Shown here in pieces: positions 32,667 through 43,909 of a stretch of 64,000 bases of DNA. The notes under the pieces are model-generated. The model saw only the letters and a list, made by a program, of their open reading frames with translations, did not search any database and was not told where the DNA came from. Source of the stretch: Penicillium oxalicum (lineage: Eukaryota > Ascomycota > Eurotiomycetes > Eurotiales > Aspergillaceae). Each line of letters starts with the position of its first letter. Position 1 is the stretch's first letter. The position numbers and the translations under genes were made by a program. The stretch spans positions 3,782,001 through 3,846,000 of the forward strand of contig NC_064650.1 in assembly GCF_001723175.1 (NCBI RefSeq), read 5' to 3'.

Positions 32667-33219
32667 TTGAGAGTTGGGTAACTTAATGAGCTGCCGTCAA
32701 GAACTTCAAAGCCCACAGACTCCGTTGCACATTTGAAATGTATGAGAGATCGATTTTGATAATGATTCTATATTTTAATGTATAACACCCACAAGCGCCG
32801 CTAGGAACTAGGTCTTAGTTTAATTACTCGCAGCCGCTCCGGCGTGAGCCCCGCCCCGTTTGGATCCATGTCAACCCTTCAGGGACGACCACGCGCAAAT
32901 AACAGATGGCCATGCCCTACCGACAAAACGAGACGAGAGGAGAAAAAGGAAAAGAATTTTCTTGATAACATAAGTCGATGCTCGTATTGGCTTTCAAAAA
33001 CACAAAACAGAAAGTCAACGTGGGCATTAGGAGTGATAAGATCAGAGAAGAGACATGCGAATTGGACAATAATGAAATCGAGGCATAGCACTACACAAAA
33101 GCCATGGTCTACCATTGATCTCACGGAGGCAATGGTATGCTTTCAACCCCAGAATTCAAAGTCAAGAAACGACTTCATGGGGTAGCCTTGCTCATGCTGA
33201 TAAGACGCTTGACTCCAAC
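32667..33219. other. Convergent 3' intergenic region pex14-17 / sec31
   Basis: About 550 bp, A/T-rich, holding 3' UTRs. Nothing else was recognised. Confidence 0.5.
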
Positions 33220-36200
33220 CTATTTTATGCGAGTTGTCAGTTCAGGTACATTCATGTACGACATGAGGGATTTGCTCACCATCCAGTTGCCACACTCTTC
33301 TGTTCTGTTGGTCATGATGTCAAGATGAATGACCCGCGCAGTTTCGTAGTCCTTGGATTGAATTGCACGGGCGAGGTTGACAAGATCCTCTACAGTGTTG
33401 GGCTTGATCAAATCCTCATTGTTCAAGTGATCAAATAGGATGTTCAAACGGCGCTCAGCATCGTCAACTTGGGCCTTGAACGAAGATGGCGCACGTGCTT
33501 TGACGCGTTGCATGTCCGCGGAAAGAATCTCGTATACAGGCATCGCATTCGGAGCGATGTGGGACCGGTCACCCGGAGCTAAACTTTGATTAATACCTCA
33601 ATGCAGTGATGGCTCAATGAATTCACTTACGATATTTGGGAGCCGCCTGTGGTGGGGCTACAGCCCGCTGAGACTGAGAGGTGCCTGGCCGAGATCCCTG
33701 AGGTGGAGGTGGGACACCCGACGAGGCCATGGGAGGTGGCTGTGTACCTGTAGGCCCACTGGGAGCATACGGGCTTGCTACTGAAGAAGGCGCCGCGGCG
33801 TGTGGGGCGTACGGCGAGGGACCGCTAGGTGGCGGAGGTGCCATAGGTCCTCGGCTCAGTGGTTGCAAGCCGGGAGTTTGGGCGGCAGGGCTTGGGGCAT
33901 ATCGGTTTGTTGGTGGCGGCATACTTGGCGGGGCATTGTACGGGGAGGGTCCGCGGGGGATTGTAGCCGGGGGAGACATAGTCGATCTGGGTGGAGGCTG
34001 AGGCAATGAAGCATAGGGATTGACTGGGGGCGGCGACGGTCCAGGCATGCCAGACGCCAGAGGCGAGGTCACACGAGGAGGTGGAGCGCCGGCCTTAGGT
34101 GGGGGTGGAACTGATGGTGTGCGTGGCGGACCGGTAGGAGGAGTTCCAGGCGCTGGTGGACCTTGAGCAATAGGGGGTGACTGAATAGGGAATGGAGAGG
34201 TGACAGTTGCTCCAGCAGTGGGTGTACCACGCCGCGGGGTAGGTGTCTTTTTGGCAAAGCCCTCTGGCAGATCATTCCACCCAGGAAGGCCAGTAGCAGT
34301 AGTGTATGTGGTGATGTTCTTGGCTGGCGACTGGGTGCCCACACGGGGAGGAGGAGGGACGCCACCAGAAGCGGAACCGCCAAAGGTCGACTGAGGACCG
34401 TAAGCAGGTGCATGCATAGGCTGCGTTGGCTGATATCCCGTCGGTGTGTAGCTGCTGCGGCTGGCAGCAGGGGTAGCACCACCACCGATCGCAGCATAGG
34501 GGTTTGCGGGCTGCGCGGGAGCAGCAGCTGGAGGTGCATACGGGTTGACCGGTGGCTGCACCGGAGTAACAGCGGGTGCCGGCGGAGCATAAGCATTTGG
34601 CGCACCGAGAGCGGGAGCTGCAGGCGCGAATGTCTGAGGAGGCTGATACAGATTGGATTGCGCCGGGAGAGACTTGAAGCTCTGCACCGGGGCGGTAGCC
34701 TGCTTCTGCTGCGGTGCCTGGCGCATTGCAAGGTTGATACGGCTGCGTGCCACCTCGGCCTCCGGGTGTTTCTGGGGAACAAGGTCCAGGTACTTCTGGG
34801 CGACTTGCAGCCGCCCGTGGGTAGCCACGACATCGGCATACTCAATATACTTCTCGTACAGAGTACTGAGACGCCAGTCTGAATCCTTGGACTTCTCCTC
34901 ATCCTGGAACTTGGTGACCTGGCGGAAAATGGTGACTTTTTCAATCAAGTTTTGAAGAGCACGGACGTGAATAGAGAAGCTGGAGTTGTCTTCACCACTT
35001 TCGATTCCTCGCTGCTCATTCTCCCGCAGCTCCTCAACCCAAATTGCCACGACTTTCTCGAGTTTGGAACCAGCGAGGAAGCAGAAAGAAGCATCCTTTC
35101 GTGCACTCTTATCATCAGAGACACGAATTTGTTCCTCAAGACGGTCTCCAAGGGCCTCACAGAGGTCCGGGAATTCCTTCTCGTCTGCGAACGTGCACAA
35201 GGCGGCCATGACCTCCTTCCAGTTCGACAGATCAGCATTGTGCACGACATCCCAGAGGTTCTTGCCGACGATAGATGCCAACAGACGCATGTAGTTGGGT
35301 CCACCGGCCTGCTTTGTGAAGTAGTGCTCTTGAGCCTTCTCAATGCATTTTTGGCCACCGCAGATGGCAATCATAAATGCATCCGACATGCGATCTTCGG
35401 CGAGAGCAACATCAAGGGCCTTCTCAAATTCACCGAGGAGCAAGGAACGGGTGATCTTCTTCTCCGCGGAAGTCTCAGAGCCATTGAAGATGTGGAAGGG
35501 GTTGTTTGTTTGGGCACCCTTCGATGCAGCAAGTTCTGTCAAGAAGTCATCACTGTCGGGCGTCGCCTCAAACATGGACTGTAATCTCTTGTGCTTCTTA
35601 ACGCCAGACTTTGCCGTCTCAGCGACCTCTTTGGTCTCGCCGTCATCCTTTTTGTCCAGACCAAGCTCTGACAAGCTTTCAGTAGCCTCCTGGGCGGAAT
35701 CGTTGAAACCCAGGTATTCAACAAGGCCCTTGCGGGGGCTTTCGGAAAGCAAAGTCTGAATGACCTTCCAGTCTGCCTTTTCCTCTTCAGTCGAAGCTTC
35801 AGCGGCGCGAGCCTCACAGAGACCGTTGAGATCGCCCTCCTTTAGAGCTGTCTCGAAGCTCTCCGTAGCGTTGGCCACAGTAGAGTCGACTTCAAATGGA
35901 GTGATTTTGACCTTAGATGTCCTTGAACCTTTCTCAGTTAAGCCGACGGAGACAACACGGCCGCCGAAGCCAAATGAAGCACCGCAAGGGCGTTCAAGCC
36001 ATTTGGGAGGCTTAGGAAGCGAGAATTTCGAGACCTGGGGCTGACTCTGAGCCTTGGCAAAGAAATCCTCGCCATCCAGGTTCTGGTTGTGGTCGGCGAT
36101 AGCTTGAGTATTGTCTTTGGTGTTCTGGAGAGTCTGGACTGAGATTCTTCCGTCGAAGGAGGCCGTTGCGAAGAAGTTGGGATTGTGAGGGTTCCAGCGG

Positions 36201-37356
36201 GTCTGGAAAGTCCAGTTGGTGACAACAGGGAACTCGCCGTAGGCCTCACCTGTCTGTGGGTTCCAGCAAATATTACGATTGTCTTTGCCGGACGAGAGCA
36301 TCAGATCCGGGTCCTGGTCACACCATGAAAGGGACAGAACTCCAGACTCATGGCCTTTCAGTGTCTACAGAAAACAAATCCGTCAGTTTCAGGAATAGTA
36401 TATAGGAAGGTGTGTGAGTGGCTTACACGCTCCGGCGCGTGGGAATTTCGCAGATCCCACACGTAGATCAGCGGATCCGATTCGAGAGGCGTGGCTGTGA
36501 TAAGCTTGGTGGGCTGTGGTCAAGCTGTCAGTTATGAATACTCACAAAATCGACCCATTTTGGACATAATTCTCGTACCTTGGCAGGATCCCATGCAACT
36601 GCGCTGACTGCTTTCCGCCCCATATTGTTCAATGTCAGGCTTTCCTTCTTTGTCTTGACATCCCAGACAGTGACGAAACCGGCGCTGCTACCAGTGACCA
36701 GGATATGTGCCACCTTTTTGTTCCAGTCTAGACATTCAATGTCATCCGTGCGGGCAGCAGCCGTGCCCAGGCGGAATGGATTCTCCATGTTGTTGAGGTC
36801 GGAGATAAAGAGCTCGCCTTTCGCGCCACCGGTTGCGAGGAGATTTGAATGCTTTGGGTTGAACTGAAGGGCCTTGATGGCACCAGAGTGCTTCGTAGTT
36901 CTTGAGATCAAGGAGTCGCTATAAACAGGCATTAGCGGGGCACCCCTAGGAAGCTGAGGGAAAACGCAACCTACCTCGACCCAGCAAGCAGGTTGTCGGC
37001 GTTCCATAAATCCAAGGCACCATTTTCTAATCCACCAGCAATGATACCACGTTTGGTATCTTCAGATTGCGTCCAGGCAAGATCATTGAACCTGTGTACG
37101 TGGAGACGTCAGCGTTGGTCTAGAACACGAAGCTTTGGACAGCTTACCCAGAGTCGGTGTCGATCTTAGCAATCGGCTGTAACTCCTCACTAGCATCTTG
37201 ACGGTCCAGGCCCAAGTCCCAAAGCTCAAGACATGTCTTGTTCGAGAAATCAACGTCGACGGCACCCGCCCGGGTTCCAGTTGCGATCAATGGTGATGCA
37301 GCTCCAGGGGACCAAGCAAAGGTGGCCGTCCTTGGGATCTCCCGCAGACGGACCAT
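33220..37356 (-). CDS. sec31: COPII outer-coat protein Sec31
   Basis: Sec31 forms the outer cage of COPII vesicles with Sec13 at ER exit sites and stimulates Sar1 GTP hydrolysis. Six exons are predicted: 37356-37148, 37091-36975, 36918-36579, 36513-36427, 36364-33631 and 33578-33220. All phases match, giving 1281 aa, close to the yeast length. The N-terminal WD40 propeller (about residues 1-360) includes [37 protein letters not shown] and [20 protein letters not shown]. The helical ACE1 domain follows (about 400-790). A long Pro-rich region (about 800-1170, with many PPP and YAP motifs) binds Sec23. The C-terminal helical domain holds [13 protein letters not shown], the Sec31 C-terminal signature. 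Divergent to the RRM gene. Confidence 0.94.
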
Positions 37357-37809
37357 GATGGCAGAGGGAGTAATGTGTGGGGAAATTTATTCAAAGCGAA
37401 AAGAAGAGACAAAAAAAGTCGCAATTTCCAGATGAAGCAACGAATGCAAAACCCACCCCTGTATAGTATTGACGACGGGGGGTGTGATGCTTCACTGGCC
37501 GAAGTAAACCAAGTGGCCTCCTGGACTTGGAGGGACCGGGGAACCCGCGCTAAACCCACTTAGGCTCTCGCCAAAACACCCCCCGAGGCTTGTCGCACGT
37601 GACATCAAGCTCTCAACCAGGCGGCGGCGTGCTACGAAGCTTAAGCTTAAGACTTGTCAGCGCCCACTGTAACAGCGCTATAAAAGTCCTTCATCGCTAG
37701 CTCTCTTTGCGCACGGTCTCGTCGAATTGGAGCCAGATTTCGGATGCTTAGAGTGCGATTGACGAACTGAAAGACTGTTTAGAGGCTCACTCACCCAGCT
37801 GAAACCACA
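37357..37809. promoter_or_regulatory. Divergent promoter sec31 / RRM protein gene
   Basis: A 453-bp spacer between start codons. It holds a near-perfect palindromic HindIII/AflII-like stretch AAGCTTAAGCTTAAG (37637-37651). No known factor site was recognised. Confidence 0.45.
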
Positions 37810-38340
37810 ATGAGCGAGAGCACGAGGCTCAAAAGCACAGTCTATGTCGGCGGACTTGACTCGGCAGTGACAGCTCAAACATTAGCGGAGGCGTTTGTCC
37901 CATTCGGCGAGATTGTCGACATCACCCTTCCCAAAGCGGATGCACATAACTCTGGGGAGGCGCACCGAGGGTTTGGATACGTCGAATTCGACCTTCCCCA
38001 GGACGCAAAAGAAGCAATCGACAACATGGACGGCAGTGAGATCTATGGACGAACAATCAAAGTTGCGGCCGCGAAACCCCAAAAGGATGCCAACGAAGGA
38101 CTTGGGAGCAAGACTGCCATCTGGGAACAAGTACGTGGAGAAGATATGCTTCTAGCTATGATACCCTTTTTGCAACGACTGACCGTATATGATTCTTGAT
38201 AGGAGGGTTATCTGGCCAAGCATGCTGTTGATGAAGCAGATAGGCAAGCGGCTGAAGAGGCTCGACAAGCCAGCAATCGGCCACAAGATCCTATGCAAGG
38301 GCTTGAGCAGCTTGATGTGGCTGGGCCTAACCCAGAATGA
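37810..38340 (+). CDS. Single-RRM RNA-binding protein (PPIE/Cyp33-like RRM)
   Basis: Exons 37810-38130 and 38203-38340 join in phase 0 to give 152 aa. One RNA-recognition motif fills residues about 9-90: RNP2 is VYVGGL and RNP1 is RGFGYVEF. This RRM (SAVTAQTLAEAFVPFGEIVDI...NMDGSEIYGRTIKVAAAKPQ) closely follows the RRM of human PPIE/Cyp33, a spliceosome-associated cyclophilin. Here there is no cyclophilin domain; the protein ends in a short helical charged tail (EADRQAAEEARQASN). In fungi the RRM and isomerase parts are often separate, so a spliceosomal role is plausible but inferred. The intron is 72 nt with GTACGT...ATAG ends. Confidence 0.88.
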
Positions 38341-38625
38341 AGCGCTTGCTGGCTACCTGCCGTAGTCAAGGTCAAAGACGCCCAATGGCAATCATTCTAC
38401 ATGAACCTCGCCTTAATGAAAATAGGCTCAATTAAGAAAGCACGAAACAAGACTATGTACAAAAGCACTCGATGGCTCTGATGACGTCTTCATTTTTTCT
38501 GTCAATTCTCCTATCTATCTTACCGGACCTCATGGTCCCACTCCAAAACGGAAAAAAATACATGCGGCAAGATGGTATTCAGGAAGACCTGGCATTTGCG
38601 GAAGCTCAGACATTGGGAAGCGCAC

Positions 38626-39279
38626 TTAGTGCTCACGGCTCTCTGGGCTGTTGCGGTAGAGGCGCAGTGTCTTGTCGGTCGTGAGCTTCTTGACGCTAGA
38701 GTAGATGGCGGCACCGACAGCAACACTAAACGAGAGAATAAGTCAACAAAAGAGTTCTTTCGATTCCTATTGTCAAGGGGACAACGACAAGAGAAGGAAA
38801 AATTGGACAGTTATTCGTCACACTACGCGGGCAAATGGTGTCAGAATGATACTTACCCCAAAACGATGCCTAAAATCGATTGCACAGAGTCAGAAACATT
38901 GTGCTTCCTGTAGATCATAGGTCATGTGGAAAAGACTCACCAAGAGGGATCAGCTCGGGAGGGCACTTCTTGATCAAGCGCAGGCGCTGGGAGATAGTGT
39001 GGGCTAGATGCAATCGATCAGCTTTCAAGTCCTGCTTCTGAGTCGCCCATGTCTTTGATTCAAATGGCGTATTTCCACCCATCGTCGTGTCATTTGGATT
39101 GGTGGCAGGTGGTCTTACCGCTGTGAGCCTCCTTCTGCAGACGGGAGTTAGCGTTGGCCAGAAACGAATCGTATGACCGACCAGCCGGCCGACCGAGGGC
39201 GGCGCAGCAGATGACTTACAGGCGCAGGGTTGAAGAGGGCCCGAGAGGGCTGCATGCGCAGAGCACGAGTGGGATACAT
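38626..39279 (-). CDS. MLRQ/NDUFA4-family respiratory-chain small subunit, five exons with two microexons
   Basis: Exons are 39279-39220, 39134-39119 (16 nt), 39003-38941, 38869-38857 (13 nt) and 38725-38626, for an 83-aa protein. The spliced product begins MYPTRALRMQPSRALFNPAP, then KEAHSAHTISQRLRLIKKCP, then PELIPLGIVLGVAVGAAIYS, and continues SVKKLTTDKTLRLYRN to the stop. The PPELIPLG motif, a single hydrophobic segment and the DKTLRL end are the signature of the NADH-ubiquinone reductase MLRQ / B12D family (NDUFA4-like), small inner-membrane subunits assigned to complex I and, in animals, complex IV. Each intron has a good donor and a CTAAC/CTGAC-like branch point. No single ORF covers the gene. 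It is divergent from cox12. Confidence 0.85.
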
Positions 39280-39576
39280 GGCGATAGCGACGGGGTGGTT
39301 TGCGAGGTGGATCGAAGCTGCGAGAGAGTAGAAGAGGAGTGGGATAGGAATGGGGAGCGAAGGCCATCTTTCCGAGACCGACGGCTTTGCCTCAGCCAAA
39401 CTCTCACTGGCTCTCGCTTGACCGCCCGGTCATACCCGGCACGAGCTTCGAATCACCCAACCTCGACACTTTGCACTTCTTCTCCAATTGCCTCCTGGAC
39501 CACGCAGCACTCCACCCCGCAACACTTCAATTGCTGTTCCCTCGCCCGGTCATAAAAAAAGCTCAACACCGTCAAA
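39280..39576. promoter_or_regulatory. 297-bp bidirectional promoter of two respiratory-chain genes
   Basis: It lies between the starts of the MLRQ-family gene (-) and cox12 (+). It contains a CCAAT box (39484-39488), as used by the HAP/CBC complex that regulates respiratory genes. It also has an exact 12-bp direct repeat CGCCCGGTCATA at 39423-39434 and 39543-39554, 120 bp apart. Confidence 0.6.
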
Positions 39577-40252
39577 ATGGGTGCCATTCCAGAAGTCGAC
39601 CCCGATGAGCCTGTTGAGGTTAAGCCCTTCAAGTTCGTCACTGGTAAGTTGACCCAACCCTCCCCCTCCCCTTCGGCCGAGGAGCGTCAATTGGCTCGAT
39701 ATGGTAACATTTGCTAACTCACGCCCAATAGCTGGTACGTTTGTCCGCCCGCTACTATTCCGAATAAACAAGCCCGTGCCCGCAAAGTTGGCGCGCGCGG
39801 GTTTCTCCCGATCGGGACTCAAATATCGGACGACTAACATTTTCACGATTCGATTATAGGCTTCGATGCCCGTTTCCCTCAGCAGAATCAGTGCGTCTCC
39901 GTCTTGAATCATGACCCATAGATCACAACTGACCTTGCTCGTTTTTCTTCCAGGACCAAGCACTGCTGGCAGAACTATGTCGACTACTACAAGTGTGTGA
40001 ACGCCAAGGGAGAGGACTTCCGCCCCTGCCGTCAGGTATATCAAAGCTTTTCGCCCTTTGAGAAGTGAAACCCTGATTTCTGACATTATTCCAGTTCTAC
40101 CACGCTTTCCGCTCGCTCTGCCCCAAGGCCTGGACTGACCGCTGGGACACTCAGCGCGGTACGTGAAAATCGAATCCCAAGTCAATTTCTCACTTTACTG
40201 ACCACTTCAACCCATAGAGGCTGGCAACTTCCCCGCTCAACTCGACAAATAG
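39577..40252 (+). CDS. cox12: Cytochrome c oxidase subunit VIb (Cox12/COX6B), with a 3-nt microexon
   Basis: A complex IV subunit on the intermembrane-space side that contacts cytochrome c. Six exons: 39577-39643, 39732-39734 (three bases, CTG), 39860-39890, 39954-40035, 40095-40158 and 40218-40252, giving 93 aa. The spliced protein reads MGAIPEVDPDEPVEVKPFKF, then VTAGFDARFPQQNQTKHCWQ, then NYVDYYKCVNAKGEDFRPCR, and ends NFPAQLDK. The twin CX9C/CX10C cysteines of the COX6B (CHCH) fold are present (CWQNYVDYYKC and CRQFYHAFRSLC). Both introns around the microexon have their own donor (GTAAGT, GTACGT), branch point (GCTAAC, GACTAAC) and acceptor (AATAG, TATAG), so it is well supported. Confidence 0.93.
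39732..39734 (+). other. cox12: 3-nt microexon of cox12
   Basis: CTG between intron 39644-39731 and intron 39735-39859. It completes the Ala codon (G|CT) and starts the Gly codon (G|GC) of VTAGFDARF. Skipping it would keep the frame and delete one alanine. Confidence 0.75.
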
Positions 40253-41265
40253 ATTACACATCTGTGATTTGAGCTGGCTAGATGGAGCTTCTATAAATGC
40301 TGTGTATTGACAAACTTTCAATGTACTCTACCTGTTCGTGCAGGGTAACATGTTCTATCATCATTGGGTTTTTTTCTTCCGCATTCTGCCTTTTCTGTGG
40401 GAATGATGATTATAAACCTCCGCTCTGCGAAGAGAAGCTTGATTGCCCTGGCTGGTGGAAACGTGCGTAACGTAGAGGATCCCTGTAGGGGTTACCACAA
40501 AGCATTCTGACAGATCTTTCCACATGACTATCTGGGCGCGATGCTGTCGAGCATTGCAGGTGAAGCATCAGGTAGCGTAGGAGAGACCCCATTCACGCAA
40601 ACCCAGCGCGGAAGGTCGAGCATGTGGAGAAATTTCTCATGCCGACATCTGGTCATATCTGAGCCCCGGCTACCTATGTCAGACTGGTCATGAGCATTGT
40701 GAATCACGTGATTCGTCAACATGCGGCTCTGCCTCTATGTTCTATAGTGGCTTCTCAAACCTCGCCCATGTAAAAACAGCAGTAGTCTACAGTGAGGCAC
40801 ACTCTCAAGATTGTTCCGATTTTCCTCGCGGAAATGCTATGTTCATTGCAAGGTATCTATGATCTATTTGTGTGAATCCAATATGGTAAAAATCGACGGA
40901 AGGAGGAAACAATGCGAAAGCCTATAGGCGCAAAAGGTCGAACGTAATCATACCAGCCCCACGAATCTCTCCCGTGGCTGACAATATGAGCAAAATGAGC
41001 CAATGAGGATGACTTCTGGGCTCATTTTGGGTGAATGGGTAGATAGGGGAAGGATATGCAAAATATGTACTAGGCATAAAGGCCTAACGGATTGGCTCAA
41101 AAACCCTCCAAGTCGCACTGTCGATCTTCACAAGAGAAAAAAGGAAATTCAGCATCAAAGCCCATGCCGATTGTACAGAGAGAAAATCAGATGATCGAGT
41201 GCAAGACGATATGCGGAAATATTATGATCAAGATGAGGATGCCCTTTCAGATTGGCGAAAGATGT
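40253..41265. other. 1-kb convergent 3' region cox12 / dicarboxylate carrier
   Basis: No gene was recognised in about 1 kb between the two facing stop codons. ORFs of 60-106 codons are present without family resemblance. Confidence 0.5.
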
Positions 41266-42563
41266 TTAAATGCCTTTGAGTCTTCGGTAGAGCTTCTTGT
41301 GTTCCTCCAAGAAGATGAAGGTAGCAATGGTGTGAGGCCCGAGACGAATAAAGCTGGGCACCCAGCCGCGGAACGTCCAGCCAAGGCCTTCCTTGCGGCA
41401 GATATCGCGTAACAAGCTCACGATGCTCTGTCCCCGGGACTCGGCCGCGGATGCGCTCATGATTCGAGTCTTGATCACGTCCACAGGGCTGCATACTGTG
41501 GTCGCAACGAATCCAGCTAGGAAGGATGCTGTAAAGTGGGTGCCCACATTGTCACTCATGCCCACTTTCTCGATGCAGAGGCGCTTGAAGATGTCGTACG
41601 AGGTCAATTGGGAGGCCGTCATGAGAATTGCGCGTGTGGAGTTAGGCCAGACTCCGCGGAAAAGAGAGGTGACACCTTCCGTCTTGATCATCTGGGTCAG
41701 GCCGTGGAAGGCGTGGCGGTAGTTTCGGCGCTGCGCAGGCGGGAGAGCGGCATCTGACTGCATTCGCACATTGAGCACATCGGCCGGGTTACCAACAAAT
41801 CCGCCAATGAAACCCGATGTACAGGCGATGCCGAGCAAAGTGAGGAATCCGGGAGAGGTAGAAGATGAGTCTGCGGAGGGTTTGGCGACGCGTGATTTCA
41901 GCTCTTCATAGATACCGAATCTTGTGGTGGAGTATGTGATCTGACGCAAAAGGGCGGCGGAGAGCTACAGTCAGACAGGGAAGTGGTCGGTCAGCATGGA
42001 ACAAAAGTCAAATTTGTAGTTGCACCGCAGTCTTCGGTCACTGCCATCGAAGAATACTACTCGACGAGGCTGCCCATTGCTTTGTCGTTGCGACGAGGGA
42101 GGTATACATACCCCATTGTACAGCCCAGTAAATCCATTATGGCGCAAGATATGCCCAAATGTGCCCACCATTGTCCGCGGCGCATCCGGTGCGCGTGTTT
42201 GTAATCGGACCTAGAGCGCGGCGGAGAAAGTCATGATTAGCAACCCACTCAAAAGGTGGGGGGAATGCACGACGCCGAGGTCCAATCCGACGCCATTCAG
42301 AAGATACCTTGACTACATTCCAAAAAAAATGTTAGCGCAAAAGAACTATGTTACACCAAAAAAAAAAAGATTTTCAAACAGTCCCTCTCGTCTGACTTAC
42401 CTAGATCTAAAGGGTGCGTCACTGCGGCGGCGAAGCATGACGCGGAACCGCCAAACCAGAACGGATAGTGCACCTTTTTTGACTTGGATGACGCAGGCGT
42501 TGAGATAGGGGCGACCCTCGTGTGAGCGGCCGGAGCATCCAGCAGTTTGACGCTGTCTGCCAT
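41266..42563 (-). CDS. dic1: Mitochondrial dicarboxylate carrier (Dic1 type), with a 5-nt microexon
   Basis: A mitochondrial carrier (SLC25) protein exchanging dicarboxylates such as malate or succinate for phosphate across the inner membrane. Exons are 42563-42401, 42312-42308 (five bases, TCAAG), 42210-42112 and 41964-41266, giving 321 aa. The three carrier signatures are present: PLDLVKVRLQ (its V and K come from the microexon), NPADVLNVRMQ and SPVDVIKTRIM. VHYPFWFGGSASCFAAAVTH begins helix 1, and three repeats of about 100 aa give six helices. Assignment to the dicarboxylate subgroup rests on overall resemblance to fungal Dic1 (FGGSAS...CFAA, NVRMQSD, RNYRHAFHGL); other carriers are less likely. 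Introns 42400-42313 and 42307-42211 have branch points GCTAAC and GCTAATC. Confidence 0.88.
42308..42312 (-). other. dic1: 5-nt microexon of the dicarboxylate carrier gene
   Basis: TCAAG, read on the minus strand. With the preceding G it encodes Val-Lys inside the invariant first carrier signature PxDxxKxRxQ; without it the signature Lys would be lost and the frame would shift. Confidence 0.85.
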
Positions 42564-43909
42564 CTTGCAGGATAATCGAGACCGGTGGGACTCGAGAGGA
42601 GCGGAGAGTGTGTCGTAGAGGAAGGGGGGTTTGTAGACGAAAGAGATTAAGGTCCCTTTTTTCTTTGCTCTTTTTTTTGGGGCAATTATTTTCCAGTGGA
42701 GGCCGGCTTCTTGGCTGTTTGACGTAATTTTGGATCGCCATTACCAACGGGGCACAAATCAGGCCGCCGAACCGCCGTTCAGCCGCCTGGCCGGCAGCCA
42801 GCATGAACCAATCAGATTGAATATTGATGACCAGGATGACATTTCAACCAATCATCGTCTCGGCTTACCTTCCACTCGGTGGGTGCTGCAGCGTGTAAGG
42901 AACATACAGCTCGGCACTTTGGATTTGCAGGGCTTTACAGTTGTCGGAATTTGGCAACGCAACAAACTCCGGGCTATACTGCACGAGCATGAAATAGCGT
43001 TCGGCCTTTAGATTTGACCGCCGAATGTGACTCGGACTCATTCTAATATCCGTCCATCAAGAGTATTTCACTTTTGGACTGGATGATATATCTCTTGAAT
43101 CGTATCTCAGGGCGAGAATTTTTCTCTTGGTTTGACAGATTTCTGAAAGTAAATTAGCTCGGCCTGTAAATTTCAGGCGGGTATCGTCGGTGGAACTGCG
43201 GGACTCGGAACACATTCGGACCTGTCTACTAGGCAATAAGGCATACACATACCCGGCGAGACTCTTCTATCGTGGATGGCGATCAGCGACACTAGTCTGA
43301 ATTAAATGGTCGGCTGAGGAACTCTCGTTGCCTTTCAATAGGTGTCGAGTGGGCGCCAACGTGAGATTGATAACTCATGCATATACCACTACCGTCACTT
43401 GTGCAGCCGAAGTGACTAAAGTGATACCTCGGCAGGGGCCTATTTCGTCTCCTGACAATTGATCACCTAGATATTAGGCACTTAAAGACTACCCACTTAG
43501 GAGCCTTGTTCAGGATTACATGTCTCGCATCCAGAGCAGGTATATTGTGGCACATCTCTCTCGTCTAAATGAGGCTCGTTTGTGCAACTTCGAACCTTGC
43601 ACACCATCCTCAGCGTCCTTGGCGACCACTGCAAATCTGGATAAATGTGGAAATCAAGCTGGCTGTATCGTGTTTTTGGGGATTGCACTTGAAACAACAG
43701 ATCAGATTGGCAGGTACCTAATGCTCGACGAGAAAAGCTGCGCCTTGACAGTTGCTTTTTCTCGTATACATGGAATCCCAAAGACCTCGTATGATAGATT
43801 TAGTTCGGGAACTCTTTTCCCCGGCCCCGGGCTGCATGCGTTGACCGTCTCCGCAAAACAAAGTCCCTAGCAGACTTCAGCTCAGTCTCCACGCCAATTT
43901 GTGAATAAA
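42564..43909. other. Divergent upstream region dic1 / mitochondrial PheRS
   Basis: About 1.35 kb between start codons. A 116-codon ORF at 43520-43870 (+) ends just before the PheRS start but shows no family resemblance and was not called. Confidence 0.5.

Noticed and set aside
38870..39120. Frameshift in the MLRQ-family gene
   Set aside because: First models with longer exons seemed out of frame, but using acceptors at 39004 and 38870 gives a continuous protein matching the family, so no lesion is needed.
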